Shown here: in pieces, positions 32,746 through 40,623 of the stretch
Layout of the letters: every line of letters starts with the position of its first letter
How positions within the stretch are numbered: position 1 is the first letter of the stretch
Assembly (NCBI GenBank): GCA_020634935.1
Contig: JACKAT010000040.1
Location: 1-49,649, forward strand
DNA: 49,649 nt
Direction: 5' to 3'
DNA from: Anaerolineales bacterium
GTDB taxonomy: Bacteria > Chloroflexota > Anaerolineae > 4572-78 > J111
Notes under the pieces: model-generated
Told to the model about the DNA's origin: nothing
The model's database searches: none
Seen by the model: only the letters and a program-made list of their open reading frames with translations
Made by a program: the position numbers and the translations under genes

Positions 32746-34597
32746 ACACCATGTAGAGTACCAAGACATCGAGTCGGTCATCATCCGCTTTGCCGGCGAC
32801 TCCGGCGATGGCATGCAGTTGACCGGTTTGCAATTTAGCAACACCTCGGCTGTTTTTGGTAACGATATCAGCACCTTGCCCGATTTTCCGGCTGAAATTA
32901 GAGCGCCGGCCGGCACGCTGGCCGGGGTCAGCGGATTTCAGGTCAACTTCTCCAGCGAGGAGATTCTCACCCCCGGCGACGCGCCGCAAGTGTTGGTGGC
33001 CATGAACCCCGCTGCCCTCAAGGCCAACCTGATCGACCTGGAGCCGGGCGGCAAGATTATTGTCAACACCGATGCCTTTAACAATGCCAACCTCAAAAAG
33101 GCCGACTACGACAGTAATCCCCTGGAAGACGGCAGTTTGGACGGCTACGATGTCTACGAGCTGCCGATTACCACCTTAAACCGCAACGCGCTGGCCGATC
33201 TCGAGGATTTGTCCACCCGCGACAAAGATCGCTGCAAAAACTTCTTTTCACTCGGCTTGACCTTCTGGATTTACGACCGGCCGTTGGAAACAACCCTCAG
33301 CTATATTGACAAGAAATTCGCCAAAAACCCGCTGCTGGTCGATGCCAACAAACGGGCCTTGATCGCCGGCTACGATGTCGGCCACAACACCGAGGCCTTC
33401 CAAACCCGTTTCCATATTCAACCTGCCCATCTCAAAACCGGGGTCTATCGCCGCATTACCGGCAACGAAGCCATAGCCCTGGGCATGATTACCGCCGCCC
33501 AAAAAGCGGGCAAGCCGCTCTTCTACGGCTCGTATCCCATCACCCCCGCCAGTGAAATTTTGCATAACCTGGCCAACCAGAAGCAGTTCGATGTCCGCAC
33601 CTTCCAGGCCGAAGATGAGATCGCGGCAATGGGATCGACCATCGGCGCGGCTTTCGGCGGGGCGATGGCCGCCACCGGCACCAGCGGTCCCGGAGTAGCC
33701 CTCAAAAGTGAGGCGATCAACCTGGCGCTGGTCCTGGAACTGCCCATGGTCATCGTTAATGTTCAGCGCGGCGGCCCCAGCACCGGGCTGCCGACCAAAA
33801 CCGAACAGTCGGACCTGCTGCAAGCCATGTTCGGGCGCAACGGCGAAAGCCCGGTGCCGGTTATAGCCCCGGCCACGCCCGGCGACTGCTTCTATATGGC
33901 TATCGAAGCCTTTCGTATGGCTGTACGCGCCATGACCCCGGTCTTTGTTTTGAGTGACGGCTATCTGGGCAACAGCGCCGAACCGTGGCTCATCCCCGAT
34001 CCCGACGACATCCCGCCGATTGTCGTCAAACATCCATCCGCACCCTCCAACGGCGCGGAACCCTTCGAGCCTTACAAACGCAATTCCGAAACCTTCGCCC
34101 GGCCCTGGGCCATTCCCGGCACCCCCGGCCTGGAACATCGCCTGGGCGGCCTGGGCAAACAGCCCGACACCGGCAATGTCTCCTATGTGCCGTTCGATCA
34201 CGAGCAGATGGTCAAAGATCGGGCCGAGAAAATAGCCAAATTAGCCGACTACGTGCCGCCCCAAACCCTCATCGGCCCGGAAGAAGGCGACTTGCTGGTG
34301 GTCAGTTGGGGCAGTACCTTAGGCGCGGTTCGCTCGGCGGTTAAACGGGTGCAGGGCCAGGCTTACGCCGTTTCCCACGCCCACATTCGCTATCTGAACC
34401 CTTTCCCCAAAAACCTGGATAGCATTGTCCGCCGCTTTGACCGGATTTTGGTGCCGGAAATGAACCTGGGGCAGTTGATCTTCCTCCTGCGGGGACGCTA
34501 CGGCTTGGAAACGCCCTTCATCCCCTATCCCAAAGTCCAAGGCCGGCCCTTCACCATTAGAGAAGTGACCGAGAAAATCCTGTCACTGGTCGAATAA
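32732..34597 (+). CDS. korA: 2-oxoacid:ferredoxin oxidoreductase, fused gamma-alpha subunit
   Basis: A 621-residue subunit that with korB oxidises 2-oxoglutarate (or another 2-oxoacid) to the acyl-CoA, reducing ferredoxin. Residues about 14-200 are the gamma domain (VIIRFAGDSGDGMQLTG; SGFQVNFSSEEILTPGD). From about 240 the alpha domain begins (GNEAIALGMITAAQKAG; FYGSYPITPASEILH; EDEIAAMGSTIGAAFGGA). This fused form is the KorA/OorA type of Chloroflexota, Actinobacteria and others. GGAGG lies 9 bases before the ATG. korB follows after 36 bases, so they form an operon. Confidence 0.94.
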   Translation: MPESKHHVEYQDIESVIIRFAGDSGDGMQLTGLQFSNTSAVFGNDISTLPDFPAEIRAPAGTLAGVSGFQVNFSSEEILTPGDAPQVLVAMNPAALKANLIDLEPGGKIIVNTDAFNNANLKKADYDSNPLEDGSLDGYDVYELPITTLNRNALADLEDLSTRDKDRCKNFFSLGLTFWIYDRPLETTLSYIDKKFAKNPLLVDANKRALIAGYDVGHNTEAFQTRFHIQPAHLKTGVYRRITGNEAIALGMITAAQKAGKPLFYGSYPITPASEILHNLANQKQFDVRTFQAEDEIAAMGSTIGAAFGGAMAATGTSGPGVALKSEAINLALVLELPMVIVNVQRGGPSTGLPTKTEQSDLLQAMFGRNGESPVPVIAPATPGDCFYMAIEAFRMAVRAMTPVFVLSDGYLGNSAEPWLIPDPDDIPPIVVKHPSAPSNGAEPFEPYKRNSETFARPWAIPGTPGLEHRLGGLGKQPDTGNVSYVPFDHEQMVKDRAEKIAKLADYVPPQTLIGPEEGDLLVVSWGSTLGAVRSAVKRVQGQAYAVSHAHIRYLNPFPKNLDSIVRRFDRILVPEMNLGQLIFLLRGRYGLETPFIPYPKVQGRPFTIREVTEKILSLVE

Positions 34598-34633
34598 GAC
34601 GTTAAATACAGAGCATATACACGGAGAAAAATA

Positions 34634-35665
34634 ATGAGCGAACCTATCAAACTTACCCGTAAAGATTTTGCGTCGGACCAGGCCGTCCGCTGGTGCCCCG
34701 GCTGCGGCGATTACGCCATCTTAGCCCAAATGCAGAAAACATTGCCGGATTTGGGCGTTCCCAAAGAAAATATCGTCTTCATCTCCGGCATCGGCTGCTC
34801 CAGTCGATTCCCCTACTATATGAACACCTACGGCATCCACTCCATTCATGGCCGCGCCCCCACCCTGGCCTCCGGCCTGAAGCTGGCCAATCCCGAACTG
34901 AGCGTCTGGATTATCACCGGCGACGGCGACAGCCTGTCCATCGGCGGCAACCACCTCATCCATATTCTGCGCCGTAATATCGATGTCAACATCGTCCTGT
35001 TCAACAACCGAATTTACGGCTTGACCAAAGGCCAATACTCGCCCACCTCGCTGCAAGGGCACAAAACCAAATCATCGCCGATGGGGTCGGTTGAGCAGCC
35101 GCTTAACCCGCTGTCGGTCGCCGTTGGCACCGAGGCCACCTTCATCGCCCGCACCATCGACACCAACGTTAAACACATGGGCGAAGTCTTCAGGCGGGCC
35201 GCGGCCCACAAAGGCACGTCGTTTGTCGAAGTCTACCAAAACTGCGTCATCTTCAACGATGGGGCTTGGGGTTACGCCACCGACAACCAAACCAAAGATG
35301 ATCATATCCTTGAGTTGGAAGATGGCCAACCCCTGATTTTCGGCAAAGAGCGCGACAAGGGCATTCGCTTAAACGGCCTGATCCCGGAAGTCGTGTCGCT
35401 GGCCGACGTCTCGCCGAATGAGCTGCTGGTTCACGATGAAGACGGCCCGGCCAGCCTGGCCTTCTTTCTCAGCCGCATGCGCCAGCCCGCCTTCCCCGAA
35501 CCGATCGGGGTCTTCCGCGACATCAAAAAAATCACTTACGAAGAAGGCGCCATCAGCCAGATCAGTGAAGCCGTGGCCAGCCGGGGCAAGGGCGATCTGC
35601 ACAAACTCTTCCACGCATCCGATACCTGGGAAGTGACTCCCGAGCACACCAACGGGCATAACTAA
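34634..35665 (+). CDS. korB: 2-oxoacid:ferredoxin oxidoreductase, beta subunit
   Basis: A 343-residue thiamine-diphosphate subunit. WCPGCGDYAI (20-29) carries the paired cysteines, with further iron-sulfur ligands in ISGIGCSSRFPYY. The diphosphate motif is GDGDSLSIGGNHLIH and the downstream NNRIYGLTKGQYSPTS is typical of Kor beta. With korA it makes the reversible CoA-dependent enzyme; no separate delta (ferredoxin) subunit is encoded, as in other two-subunit KorAB enzymes. GGAG lies 6-9 bases before the ATG. Confidence 0.95.
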   Translation: MSEPIKLTRKDFASDQAVRWCPGCGDYAILAQMQKTLPDLGVPKENIVFISGIGCSSRFPYYMNTYGIHSIHGRAPTLASGLKLANPELSVWIITGDGDSLSIGGNHLIHILRRNIDVNIVLFNNRIYGLTKGQYSPTSLQGHKTKSSPMGSVEQPLNPLSVAVGTEATFIARTIDTNVKHMGEVFRRAAAHKGTSFVEVYQNCVIFNDGAWGYATDNQTKDDHILELEDGQPLIFGKERDKGIRLNGLIPEVVSLADVSPNELLVHDEDGPASLAFFLSRMRQPAFPEPIGVFRDIKKITYEEGAISQISEAVASRGKGDLHKLFHASDTWEVTPEHTNGHN

Positions 35666-35671
35666 CCTAAA

Positions 35672-35715
35672 ACGTAGGACGTGGGACGTGAAAATATACG
35701 TCCCACGTCCTACGT
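35672..35715. repeat. 18-bp perfect inverted repeat between korB and queG
   Basis: ACGTAGGACGTGGGACGT and ACGTCCCACGTCCTACGT flank the 8-base loop GAAAATAT. There is no T-run after the stem. It starts 6 bases after the korB stop and ends 10 before queG, so it may regulate or stabilise the korAB mRNA. A related, less perfect hairpin lies at 40598-40650. Confidence 0.8.
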
Positions 35716-35725
35716 CCCTCGCTCT

Positions 35726-36817
35726 ATGTCGCTCACCCAACGCATCAAACAAAAAGCTTACGACCTGGGCTTTGACCTGATTGGCATTGCCCCGGCCGAA
35801 CGCGCCCCCCACGCCGAAGCCTACCGCCGCTGGCTAACCCACAATTATCAAGCCGATATGCAGTGGCTGGCCCGTGACCCCCAACGCCGGGAGGACCCCC
35901 GCTGCGTCGTTGACGGCGCACAGGCGGTCGTCGTGGTCGGGCTGTCTTACTTCAGGCTCGACCCTCCGGGCGACCTGTGGCGCGACCCCGCGCGCGGGCG
36001 CATCGCTCGCTACGCCTGGGGCCTCGACTACCACGACGTCATCCTGCCCCGGCTCCGCGCTCTGGGCGACTTCATCGAGCAGGAGACCGGCCGGCCGCTC
36101 CGCCAGCGATCCTACATCGATACCGGCCCCATCCTCGAGCGCGACTTCGCCGCCCAGGCCGGCCTGGGCTTCATCGGCAAAAATACGCTGCTGATCAGCC
36201 CCAAGTTAGGCTCTTACCTGTTCTTAGGGGAAATCCTGGTCGATTTGGACCTGGAGATTGACCCACCCGCCTCTGACGGCGGCGCGACCTGCCGGGTCAG
36301 TCTGCCCGGCCAGGCGAAACGGCTCGGCACTTGTGGCCGCTGCACCCGCTGTCTGGACATCTGCCCGACGCACGCCTTTCCGGCCCCGTACATCCTGGAC
36401 AGCCGGCGCTGCATCGCCTACCTGACCATCGAACTGCGCGGCTTGATCCCGCCGGAACTGCGCCCGCTGCTGAAGAATTGGATTTTCGGGTGTGATGAAT
36501 GTCAGGAGATTTGTCCGTGGGTGCGGCGCTATAGCCACCCCAGCGGGGCGGATTTCCTGCGCTACGACCCCGACTGGGTCGCGCCCAAGCTGCTCGATTT
36601 GCTGGCGCTGGACGAAGCGGGGTTCCGCGCCCGTTTCAAAGGGACGCCGCTACAGCGCACCAAGCGGCGCGGACTGCTGCGTAACGTCGCGGTCGCCTTG
36701 GGCAACTGGGGCAGCCCGGCGGCGCTGCCGGCCTTGGAGCCGGCGTTGCAAGACCCTGAACCGCTCATCCGCGAGCATGCGGCCTGGGCCATAGGGCGGA
36801 TACGCGACCAAGTGTAA
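35726..36817 (+). CDS. queG: Epoxyqueuosine reductase
   Basis: A 363-residue cobalamin and iron-sulfur enzyme that makes queuosine, a modified base at tRNA position 34. Two 4Fe-4S clusters are marked by CGRCTRCLDIC (C203, C206, C209, C213) with C229 and CDECQEICPW (C256, C259, C263). The catalytic aspartate is probably D132 in IDTGPILERD. A HEAT-like repeat ends the protein (ALEPALQDPEPLIREHAAWAIGRI has the PBS-lyase look). The ATG at 35726 is chosen because an earlier in-frame GTG at 35681 lies inside the 18-bp hairpin and adds unrelated residues. Confidence 0.94.
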   Translation: MSLTQRIKQKAYDLGFDLIGIAPAERAPHAEAYRRWLTHNYQADMQWLARDPQRREDPRCVVDGAQAVVVVGLSYFRLDPPGDLWRDPARGRIARYAWGLDYHDVILPRLRALGDFIEQETGRPLRQRSYIDTGPILERDFAAQAGLGFIGKNTLLISPKLGSYLFLGEILVDLDLEIDPPASDGGATCRVSLPGQAKRLGTCGRCTRCLDICPTHAFPAPYILDSRRCIAYLTIELRGLIPPELRPLLKNWIFGCDECQEICPWVRRYSHPSGADFLRYDPDWVAPKLLDLLALDEAGFRARFKGTPLQRTKRRGLLRNVAVALGNWGSPAALPALEPALQDPEPLIREHAAWAIGRIRDQV

Positions 36818-36859
36818 CGACAATCCATCCACTAGCGCGGGCCTAAAGACCTGTGCTAA

Positions 36860-37012
36860 GGATTGAAAAATAAATAACGTCATCGTGTCATTTCGAGCGA
36901 TTAGCGAGAAATCCCTGCAGAGTCACTTTGCCAACAGCCGCCTCAGGGATTTCTCCGCCTTCGGCTACGAAATGACATGTCTCTATATGTGGAAGTTATT
37001 TAATTTCTGTTC
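36860..37012. mobile_element. MITE-like hairpin element, copy A, inserted in another repeat
   Basis: The 92-bp core has nested inverted arms: TGTCATTTCG (36886-36895) with CGAAATGACA (36968-36977), and AGAAATCCCT (36907-36916) with AGGGATTTCT (36945-36954). AT-rich outer arms (AAATAAATAAC, GTTATTTAATTT) extend it to about 153 bp. CTAA occurs on both sides (36856-36859 and 37013-37016). Removing the element joins two halves of a repeat that is continuous at 47474-47588. Confidence 0.6.
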
Positions 37013-37013
37013 C

Positions 37014-37108
37014 TAAAAGAGCGAAATCCCTTCAGCTAAGGCTTTCTCTATCTGAGGGCGCTTCAGCGTCCTTCGCTCTCTCAGCGCGACGGCTTTAGCC
37101 TCGCGCCC
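37014..37108. repeat. Dispersed repeat, copy 1 (partner at 47495)
   Basis: Starts TAAAAGAGCGAAATCCCTTC and ends GGCTTTAGCCTCGCGCCC. About 80 percent identical by eye to 47495-47588. Its other half, GCGGGCCTAAAGACCTGTGC, is at 36838-36857, on the far side of the inserted hairpin element. Confidence 0.65.
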
Positions 37109-37120
37109 ACCGGCTGTCCG

Positions 37121-37855
37121 TTACGACGACTCCGGCAGCGTCACCCCCAACTGCACGTGCAAAAACTCCTCCGCCGCGACCAAACCGTGGGGTGCGGCGA
37201 TGGTCCGGGCTCGCCAGTGGAGCCGATCCGCCATCCCGCCGGCGAACGCGCTTTGCTGGCTCTGGTGGGCCAGCAGCGCCTTAATCTTAACCTCTATGGT
37301 CGCGGCGATATCGGAAATGTAGGTCGGCTGATCCGTGCCGAACAGCAGCGCGTCGCCCGGCTGCCACGGCGACAAGCCTTCGCTCACAATCTGCTCCCGG
37401 TAGCACTGAGCCACCGTGGAGATGGGGTAAGCCGCGTCCAGCGCCAACCGGCCCACCACCCGATGATCGGCGTGCTGCCGTTTGAACCGCACAAAGGGAT
37501 CGTGAGTGAGGATGACCTCCGGCCGGGTGCGGCGAATGTGGCGGACGAACTCCCCGCGCAGGGCCTTATGATCGACGAAGCTGAGTTCGCTGTCCGGGTA
37601 ACGCAAAAAGGTGATATCGTCCACCCCCAGCGTCCGGCCGCTGTCGCGCTGTTCCTGCTCGCGGACGCGGATCAGGCGGTCGATATCTTCGTTGAGATCG
37701 TGGCTGCCTTTATCGCCGGAGGTGGCTACCACAAAGGAGACCGTCGCGCCGCTCTGCACCCAGCGGCTGATAGTGCCGCCGCAATAATATTCGATGTCGT
37801 CGGGATGAGCGACGATGGCCAGCGCGCGTTGAGGGGTTAGCGTATCGATTAGCAT
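37121..37855 (-). CDS. PIG-L family deacetylase (LmbE-like)
   Basis: A 244-residue zinc-dependent N-deacetylase. Zinc ligands are in AHPDDIEYYCGG (residues 17-20 region) and HADHRVVG, with the conserved segment HDPFVRF between. Family members remove acetyl groups from N-acetylglucosamine derivatives (GlcNAc-PI, mycothiol and bacillithiol precursors) or from antibiotics; the substrate here is unknown. A 4-bp repeat tract (37857-37888) lies immediately 5' of the ATG, leaving no obvious ribosome site. Confidence 0.88.
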   Translation of the reverse strand: MLIDTLTPQRALAIVAHPDDIEYYCGGTISRWVQSGATVSFVVATSGDKGSHDLNEDIDRLIRVREQEQRDSGRTLGVDDITFLRYPDSELSFVDHKALRGEFVRHIRRTRPEVILTHDPFVRFKRQHADHRVVGRLALDAAYPISTVAQCYREQIVSEGLSPWQPGDALLFGTDQPTYISDIAATIEVKIKALLAHQSQQSAFAGGMADRLHWRARTIAAPHGLVAAEEFLHVQLGVTLPESS

Positions 37856-37856
37856 A

Positions 37857-37888
37857 AGTTAGTTAATTGGTTGGTTAGTTAGTTAGTA
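37857..37888. repeat. Tetranucleotide tract (AGTT/GGTT)
   Basis: About eight units of AGTT, AATT or GGTT in a row. It spans the gap between the PIG-L start and the SDR stop, including the SDR stop codon. A similar tract occurs at 40274-40325. Confidence 0.7.
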
Positions 37889-38674
37889 GCTCGAACAGAT
37901 GTGATAGAGCTGTTCAATGGCGTCTGTGTTGGACGCGAATTGGCACGTGACTTCCTGCCGGCGGGCAAAGTATTGGCCGGTTCGCTGCTGGCCGGCCGGC
38001 TCGGCGGCCAGCCAGACCGGCGTCTTGGCCCCTTCGTCAGGCGATTCGCTGCCGCCGAAGCCCAGGTTGTTGCTCAACTTCGAGCTGACATCGCCGGGGT
38101 GGCAGGCGTTGACGGCGATACCCGGCGGCCTCAGCCGTTCGGCCCAGGCCACGGCCAGCATCCGGTTGGCCTGCTTCGATTGCCGGTAGGCTTGATTGTT
38201 GTTATAGCGCCGGCGTTTAAACTCAAGGTCGCTCAGGTCAAGGTCGCCGGCCCAGTAGCTGGCCACCAGCACCACCCGCGCCGGAGCGGCCTGTTCAAGC
38301 GCCGGGCGAAACGCCTCGACCATCCAGAAGTAGCCCAAGACATTGGTAGCGAACTGAAGCTCGATGCCCTCCGGCGTCTCTTCGCGCTGGCGGGGCGTGA
38401 CAGCCGCGTTGTTAATCAAAACATCGAGCGGCCCGCGCCACCGCGCCGCCAGCGCCTCGACTGACGCCTTACGCGAGACATCGACCAGTTCATAGCGGAC
38501 CTGGAGATTGCCGGTGACTTTCTTGATGGCCTCGACCGCCGCCTGAGCCTTGGGCTCGCTGCGGCAGGCCAAGACGACCTGATACTTCTTGGCCGCCAAC
38601 TGCCGGGCAATCGCCTGGCCGATAGCGCCGGTGGCCCCGGTCACCAGAGCCACCGGTTTATCACGATGAACCAT
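37883..38674 (-). CDS. Short-chain dehydrogenase (retinol dehydrogenase-like)
   Basis: A 263-residue NAD(P)-dependent oxidoreductase. The cofactor motif is TGATGAIG near residues 13-20, with NNAA (INNAAVTPRQ), a catalytic serine in VVLVASYWAG and YRQSK for the Tyr/Lys pair. The CRSEPKA segment after beta-2 suggests NADP. The long insert before the active-site Tyr and the overall pattern resemble eukaryotic retinol dehydrogenase/WW-domain oxidoreductase relatives. The ATG overlaps the stop of the small gene upstream by one base (TGATG), so they are coupled. Confidence 0.9.
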   Translation of the reverse strand: MVHRDKPVALVTGATGAIGQAIARQLAAKKYQVVLACRSEPKAQAAVEAIKKVTGNLQVRYELVDVSRKASVEALAARWRGPLDVLINNAAVTPRQREETPEGIELQFATNVLGYFWMVEAFRPALEQAAPARVVLVASYWAGDLDLSDLEFKRRRYNNNQAYRQSKQANRMLAVAWAERLRPPGIAVNACHPGDVSSKLSNNLGFGGSESPDEGAKTPVWLAAEPAGQQRTGQYFARRQEVTCQFASNTDAIEQLYHICSSY

Positions 38675-38967
38675 CAGGTTGCCTGTAACAGAATCGACAC
38701 AATCTCAGTCCATTCTTCTTCAAGGGTATTGTCGGGCAGCGCCATGCCGTTGCGGTGATACCAATAGGCCGCGTTGCCGGTGTCGCCCTCCTGGCGATGG
38801 AGGTAGCCGTGGATGCGGATACTGTGACCATCGCTGAGCGGCTGGATTAAATCGTGGGCGGTATCCCATTCGTCCTTAGCCGCCCACCACATAGCTTGCA
38901 GGGGTTGGCTAAGGCCGTCCGGAGGGTTGGACTGTAAGGTAGACTCTTTGAATTGATCGAACGTCAC
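38674..38967 (-). CDS. Conserved hypothetical protein, 97 aa
   Basis: A small protein of a widespread family of unknown function. Its marks are a Pro-rich start (NPPDGLSQPLQAMWWAAK), then WDTAHDLIQ, IHGYLHRQEGDTGNAAYWYHR, which I recall from many cyanobacterial and other genomes as hypothetical proteins next to metabolic enzymes. AGGAG is visible before the ATG on the minus strand. It is cotranscribed and coupled with the SDR downstream. It is probably cytoplasmic; no catalytic residues are known to me. Confidence 0.75.
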   Translation of the reverse strand: MTFDQFKESTLQSNPPDGLSQPLQAMWWAAKDEWDTAHDLIQPLSDGHSIRIHGYLHRQEGDTGNAAYWYHRNGMALPDNTLEEEWTEIVSILLQAT

Positions 38968-38999
38968 TGTAGATCTCCTCTATCTCTCATTGATATGAG

Positions 39000-39100
39000 T
39001 TACGCAGTTCAAAAGGTGACAGTCACTTGGGCGTGATAAATCGAGGTCCATTTTCGGCCAAAAGCGACTGTCACCGGGTTCGTTACACCCAACTGCGTAA
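39000..39100. repeat. Nested inverted repeat, GTGAC family
   Basis: Outer arms TTACGCAGTT (39000-39009) and AACTGCGTAA (39091-39100); inner arms GGTGACAGTCACTT (39015-39028) and AAGCGACTGTCACC (39062-39075). The inner arms match the element at 10554-10631. The remaining part up to 39272 shows no gene. Confidence 0.75.
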
Positions 39101-39272
39101 GTCCTCATAGATTGGCGCCATCTGCCCCATATCTTAGACAGTTCCGGCCAGAAATGCAACTTCCGACGCCTCCTAAACCCGCTTCGCCCTTCGGTCCCCT
39201 TTCCTTCGATACCACTTCACCTACTCCGGCTATAATGGTGGTTGAGTCGCAGTGGGGGATCATCTCCGGCGC

Positions 39273-40178
39273 CTACTCTTTCTTAACCGCGTGGCCGCCG
39301 AACTGGTTGCGCATGGCCGCCAGCAGTTTTTCGGAAAAGGGATCGTCTTCGCGCGAGCGGAAGCGGGTCTGCAAGGCCAGGGTAATAACCGGGATGGAGC
39401 AGTTCAGGTCGATGGCCTCGACCACCGTCCAGCGCCCTTCGCCCGAGTCGGGGACAAAGGCGGCGATGCCTTCCATCGTCGGGTTGTCGGCCAGAGCGCG
39501 GGCCGTCAGGTCGAGCAGCCACGAGCGGACTACGCTGCCGAAGCGCCAAATCTCGGCGATTTGGGGCAGGTCGAGGTTGAACTCCGTCTTGTGGCTCATC
39601 AGCTCGAAGCCTTCGGCGTAGGCTTGCATCAGCCCGTACTCGATGCCGTTGTGGACCATCTTGACGAAGTGACCGGACCCGCTGGGGCCGACGCGCCCCC
39701 AGCCCTGGTCCGGCCCGGGGGCCAGCGTTTCAAAGATCGGGCGCAGCGACTCGACCGGCGCGGTCTCGCCGCCGACCATCATGCTGTAGCCCTGGGTCAA
39801 GCCCCACACCCCGCCGCTGGTGCCGACATCGACGAAGTGGAAGCCCTGTTCTTTGAGCGCCGCCGCCCGGCGCAGCGAGTCTTTGTAGTTGCTGTTGCCG
39901 CCGTCGATGATGATGTCGCCGGGCGACAGGACTTCGGTCAGCTGGTTAATGGTTTGCTCGGTCGGCGCGCCGGAGGGGACCATGACCCAGACCGCGCGGG
40001 GGGCGGCCAGCGTCTCGGCCACCGCGGCCAGTGTGGCCGCGCCCTCGGCTCCCTTGGCTTCGGCGCTGCGGATGGCGTCGGCGTTCAAATCGAAGGCCAC
40101 CACCCGATGCCCGCCCGCCAGCAAGCGCGTCGCCATATTGGCCCCCATCTTCCCCAGGCCGATCATTGCTATGTCCAT
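39273..40178 (-). CDS. gnd: 6-phosphogluconate dehydrogenase, decarboxylating (short form)
   Basis: A 301-residue enzyme of the GntZ/YqeC-like short Gnd group that oxidises 6-phosphogluconate to ribulose 5-phosphate. The Rossmann motif is GLGKMG (7-12). IIDGGNSNYKDSLRR, DVGTSGGVWG and GSGHFVKMVHNGIEYGLMQ (substrate and catalytic Lys region) are clear. Short forms usually prefer NAD. The ATG has GGAG 8-9 bases upstream. A 9-bp repeat array starts 16 bases before the gene, where a promoter would be expected. Confidence 0.93.
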   Translation of the reverse strand: MDIAMIGLGKMGANMATRLLAGGHRVVAFDLNADAIRSAEAKGAEGAATLAAVAETLAAPRAVWVMVPSGAPTEQTINQLTEVLSPGDIIIDGGNSNYKDSLRRAAALKEQGFHFVDVGTSGGVWGLTQGYSMMVGGETAPVESLRPIFETLAPGPDQGWGRVGPSGSGHFVKMVHNGIEYGLMQAYAEGFELMSHKTEFNLDLPQIAEIWRFGSVVRSWLLDLTARALADNPTMEGIAAFVPDSGEGRWTVVEAIDLNCSIPVITLALQTRFRSREDDPFSEKLLAAMRNQFGGHAVKKE

Positions 40179-40193
40179 AGTGTTTACTCCTTT

Positions 40194-40256
40194 GAGTTGG
40201 TTGAGTTTATAGAGTTGGTTGAGTTCATTGAGTTCGTAGAGTTTATAGAGTTCGTG
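40194..40256. repeat. 9-bp tandem array (GAGTTNRTW), seven units
   Basis: Seven consecutive 9-mers: GAGTTGGTT, GAGTTTATA, GAGTTGGTT, GAGTTCATT, GAGTTCGTA, GAGTTTATA, GAGTTCGTG. It lies directly 5' of gnd. Two sister arrays are at 49186-49239 and, in reverse orientation, 49510-49572. Confidence 0.85.
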
Positions 40257-40273
40257 GAGTGGGGGGAGGGGGT

Positions 40274-40325
40274 TAGTTGGTCGGTCGGTCGGTTGGTTGG
40301 TTGGCTGGCTGGCTGGCTGGTTGGT
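40274..40325. repeat. Tetranucleotide tract (TTGG/TCGG/CTGG)
   Basis: About thirteen 4-bp units of the form YNGG, with blocks of identical units (three CGGT, three TGGT, four TGGC). The plus strand is rich in GG pairs. The stretch 40327-40427 after it shows nothing recognisable. Confidence 0.8.
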
Positions 40326-40427
40326 TGATGAGTGGGCTAGTTGCTTGGTTGCCCTAGTGGTTTGCCCTAATCTCCCTCTCTATCTCTATCGCCCTCTTTA
40401 CCTCTATCGCGAAAGGAACGGCTCAAG

Positions 40428-40527
40428 CATATCATTTCGCAGCCGCAGGCGGAGAAATCCCTACAGCGTCCGGTTGCCTACATCCTGCTGGGAGATTTCT
40501 CGCGCCTTCGTCGCTCGAAATGGCATG
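40428..40527. mobile_element. MITE-like hairpin element, copy B
   Basis: CATATCATTTCG (40428-40439) and CGAAATGGCATG (40516-40527) are the outer arms; GGAGAAATCCC and GGGAGATTTCTC are the inner arms. It is similar to copies A (36886) and C (49378). An imperfect GGCCGTGGG/CCACGGCC hairpin at 40598-40650 follows. Confidence 0.65.
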
Positions 40528-40623
40528 ACGGCGAGTCATTACCTCGAAAGTATACCCTAGATATTGTAAAGAGGTTGGGGGCAGGTTACAAGTAGACGGT
40601 AGGCCGTGGGACATACCATTCAA

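Noticed and set aside
39252..40328. Long frame on the plus strand opposite gnd
   Set aside because: It is the shadow of gnd; its tail is just the 9-bp array read as EFI/ELV repeats.
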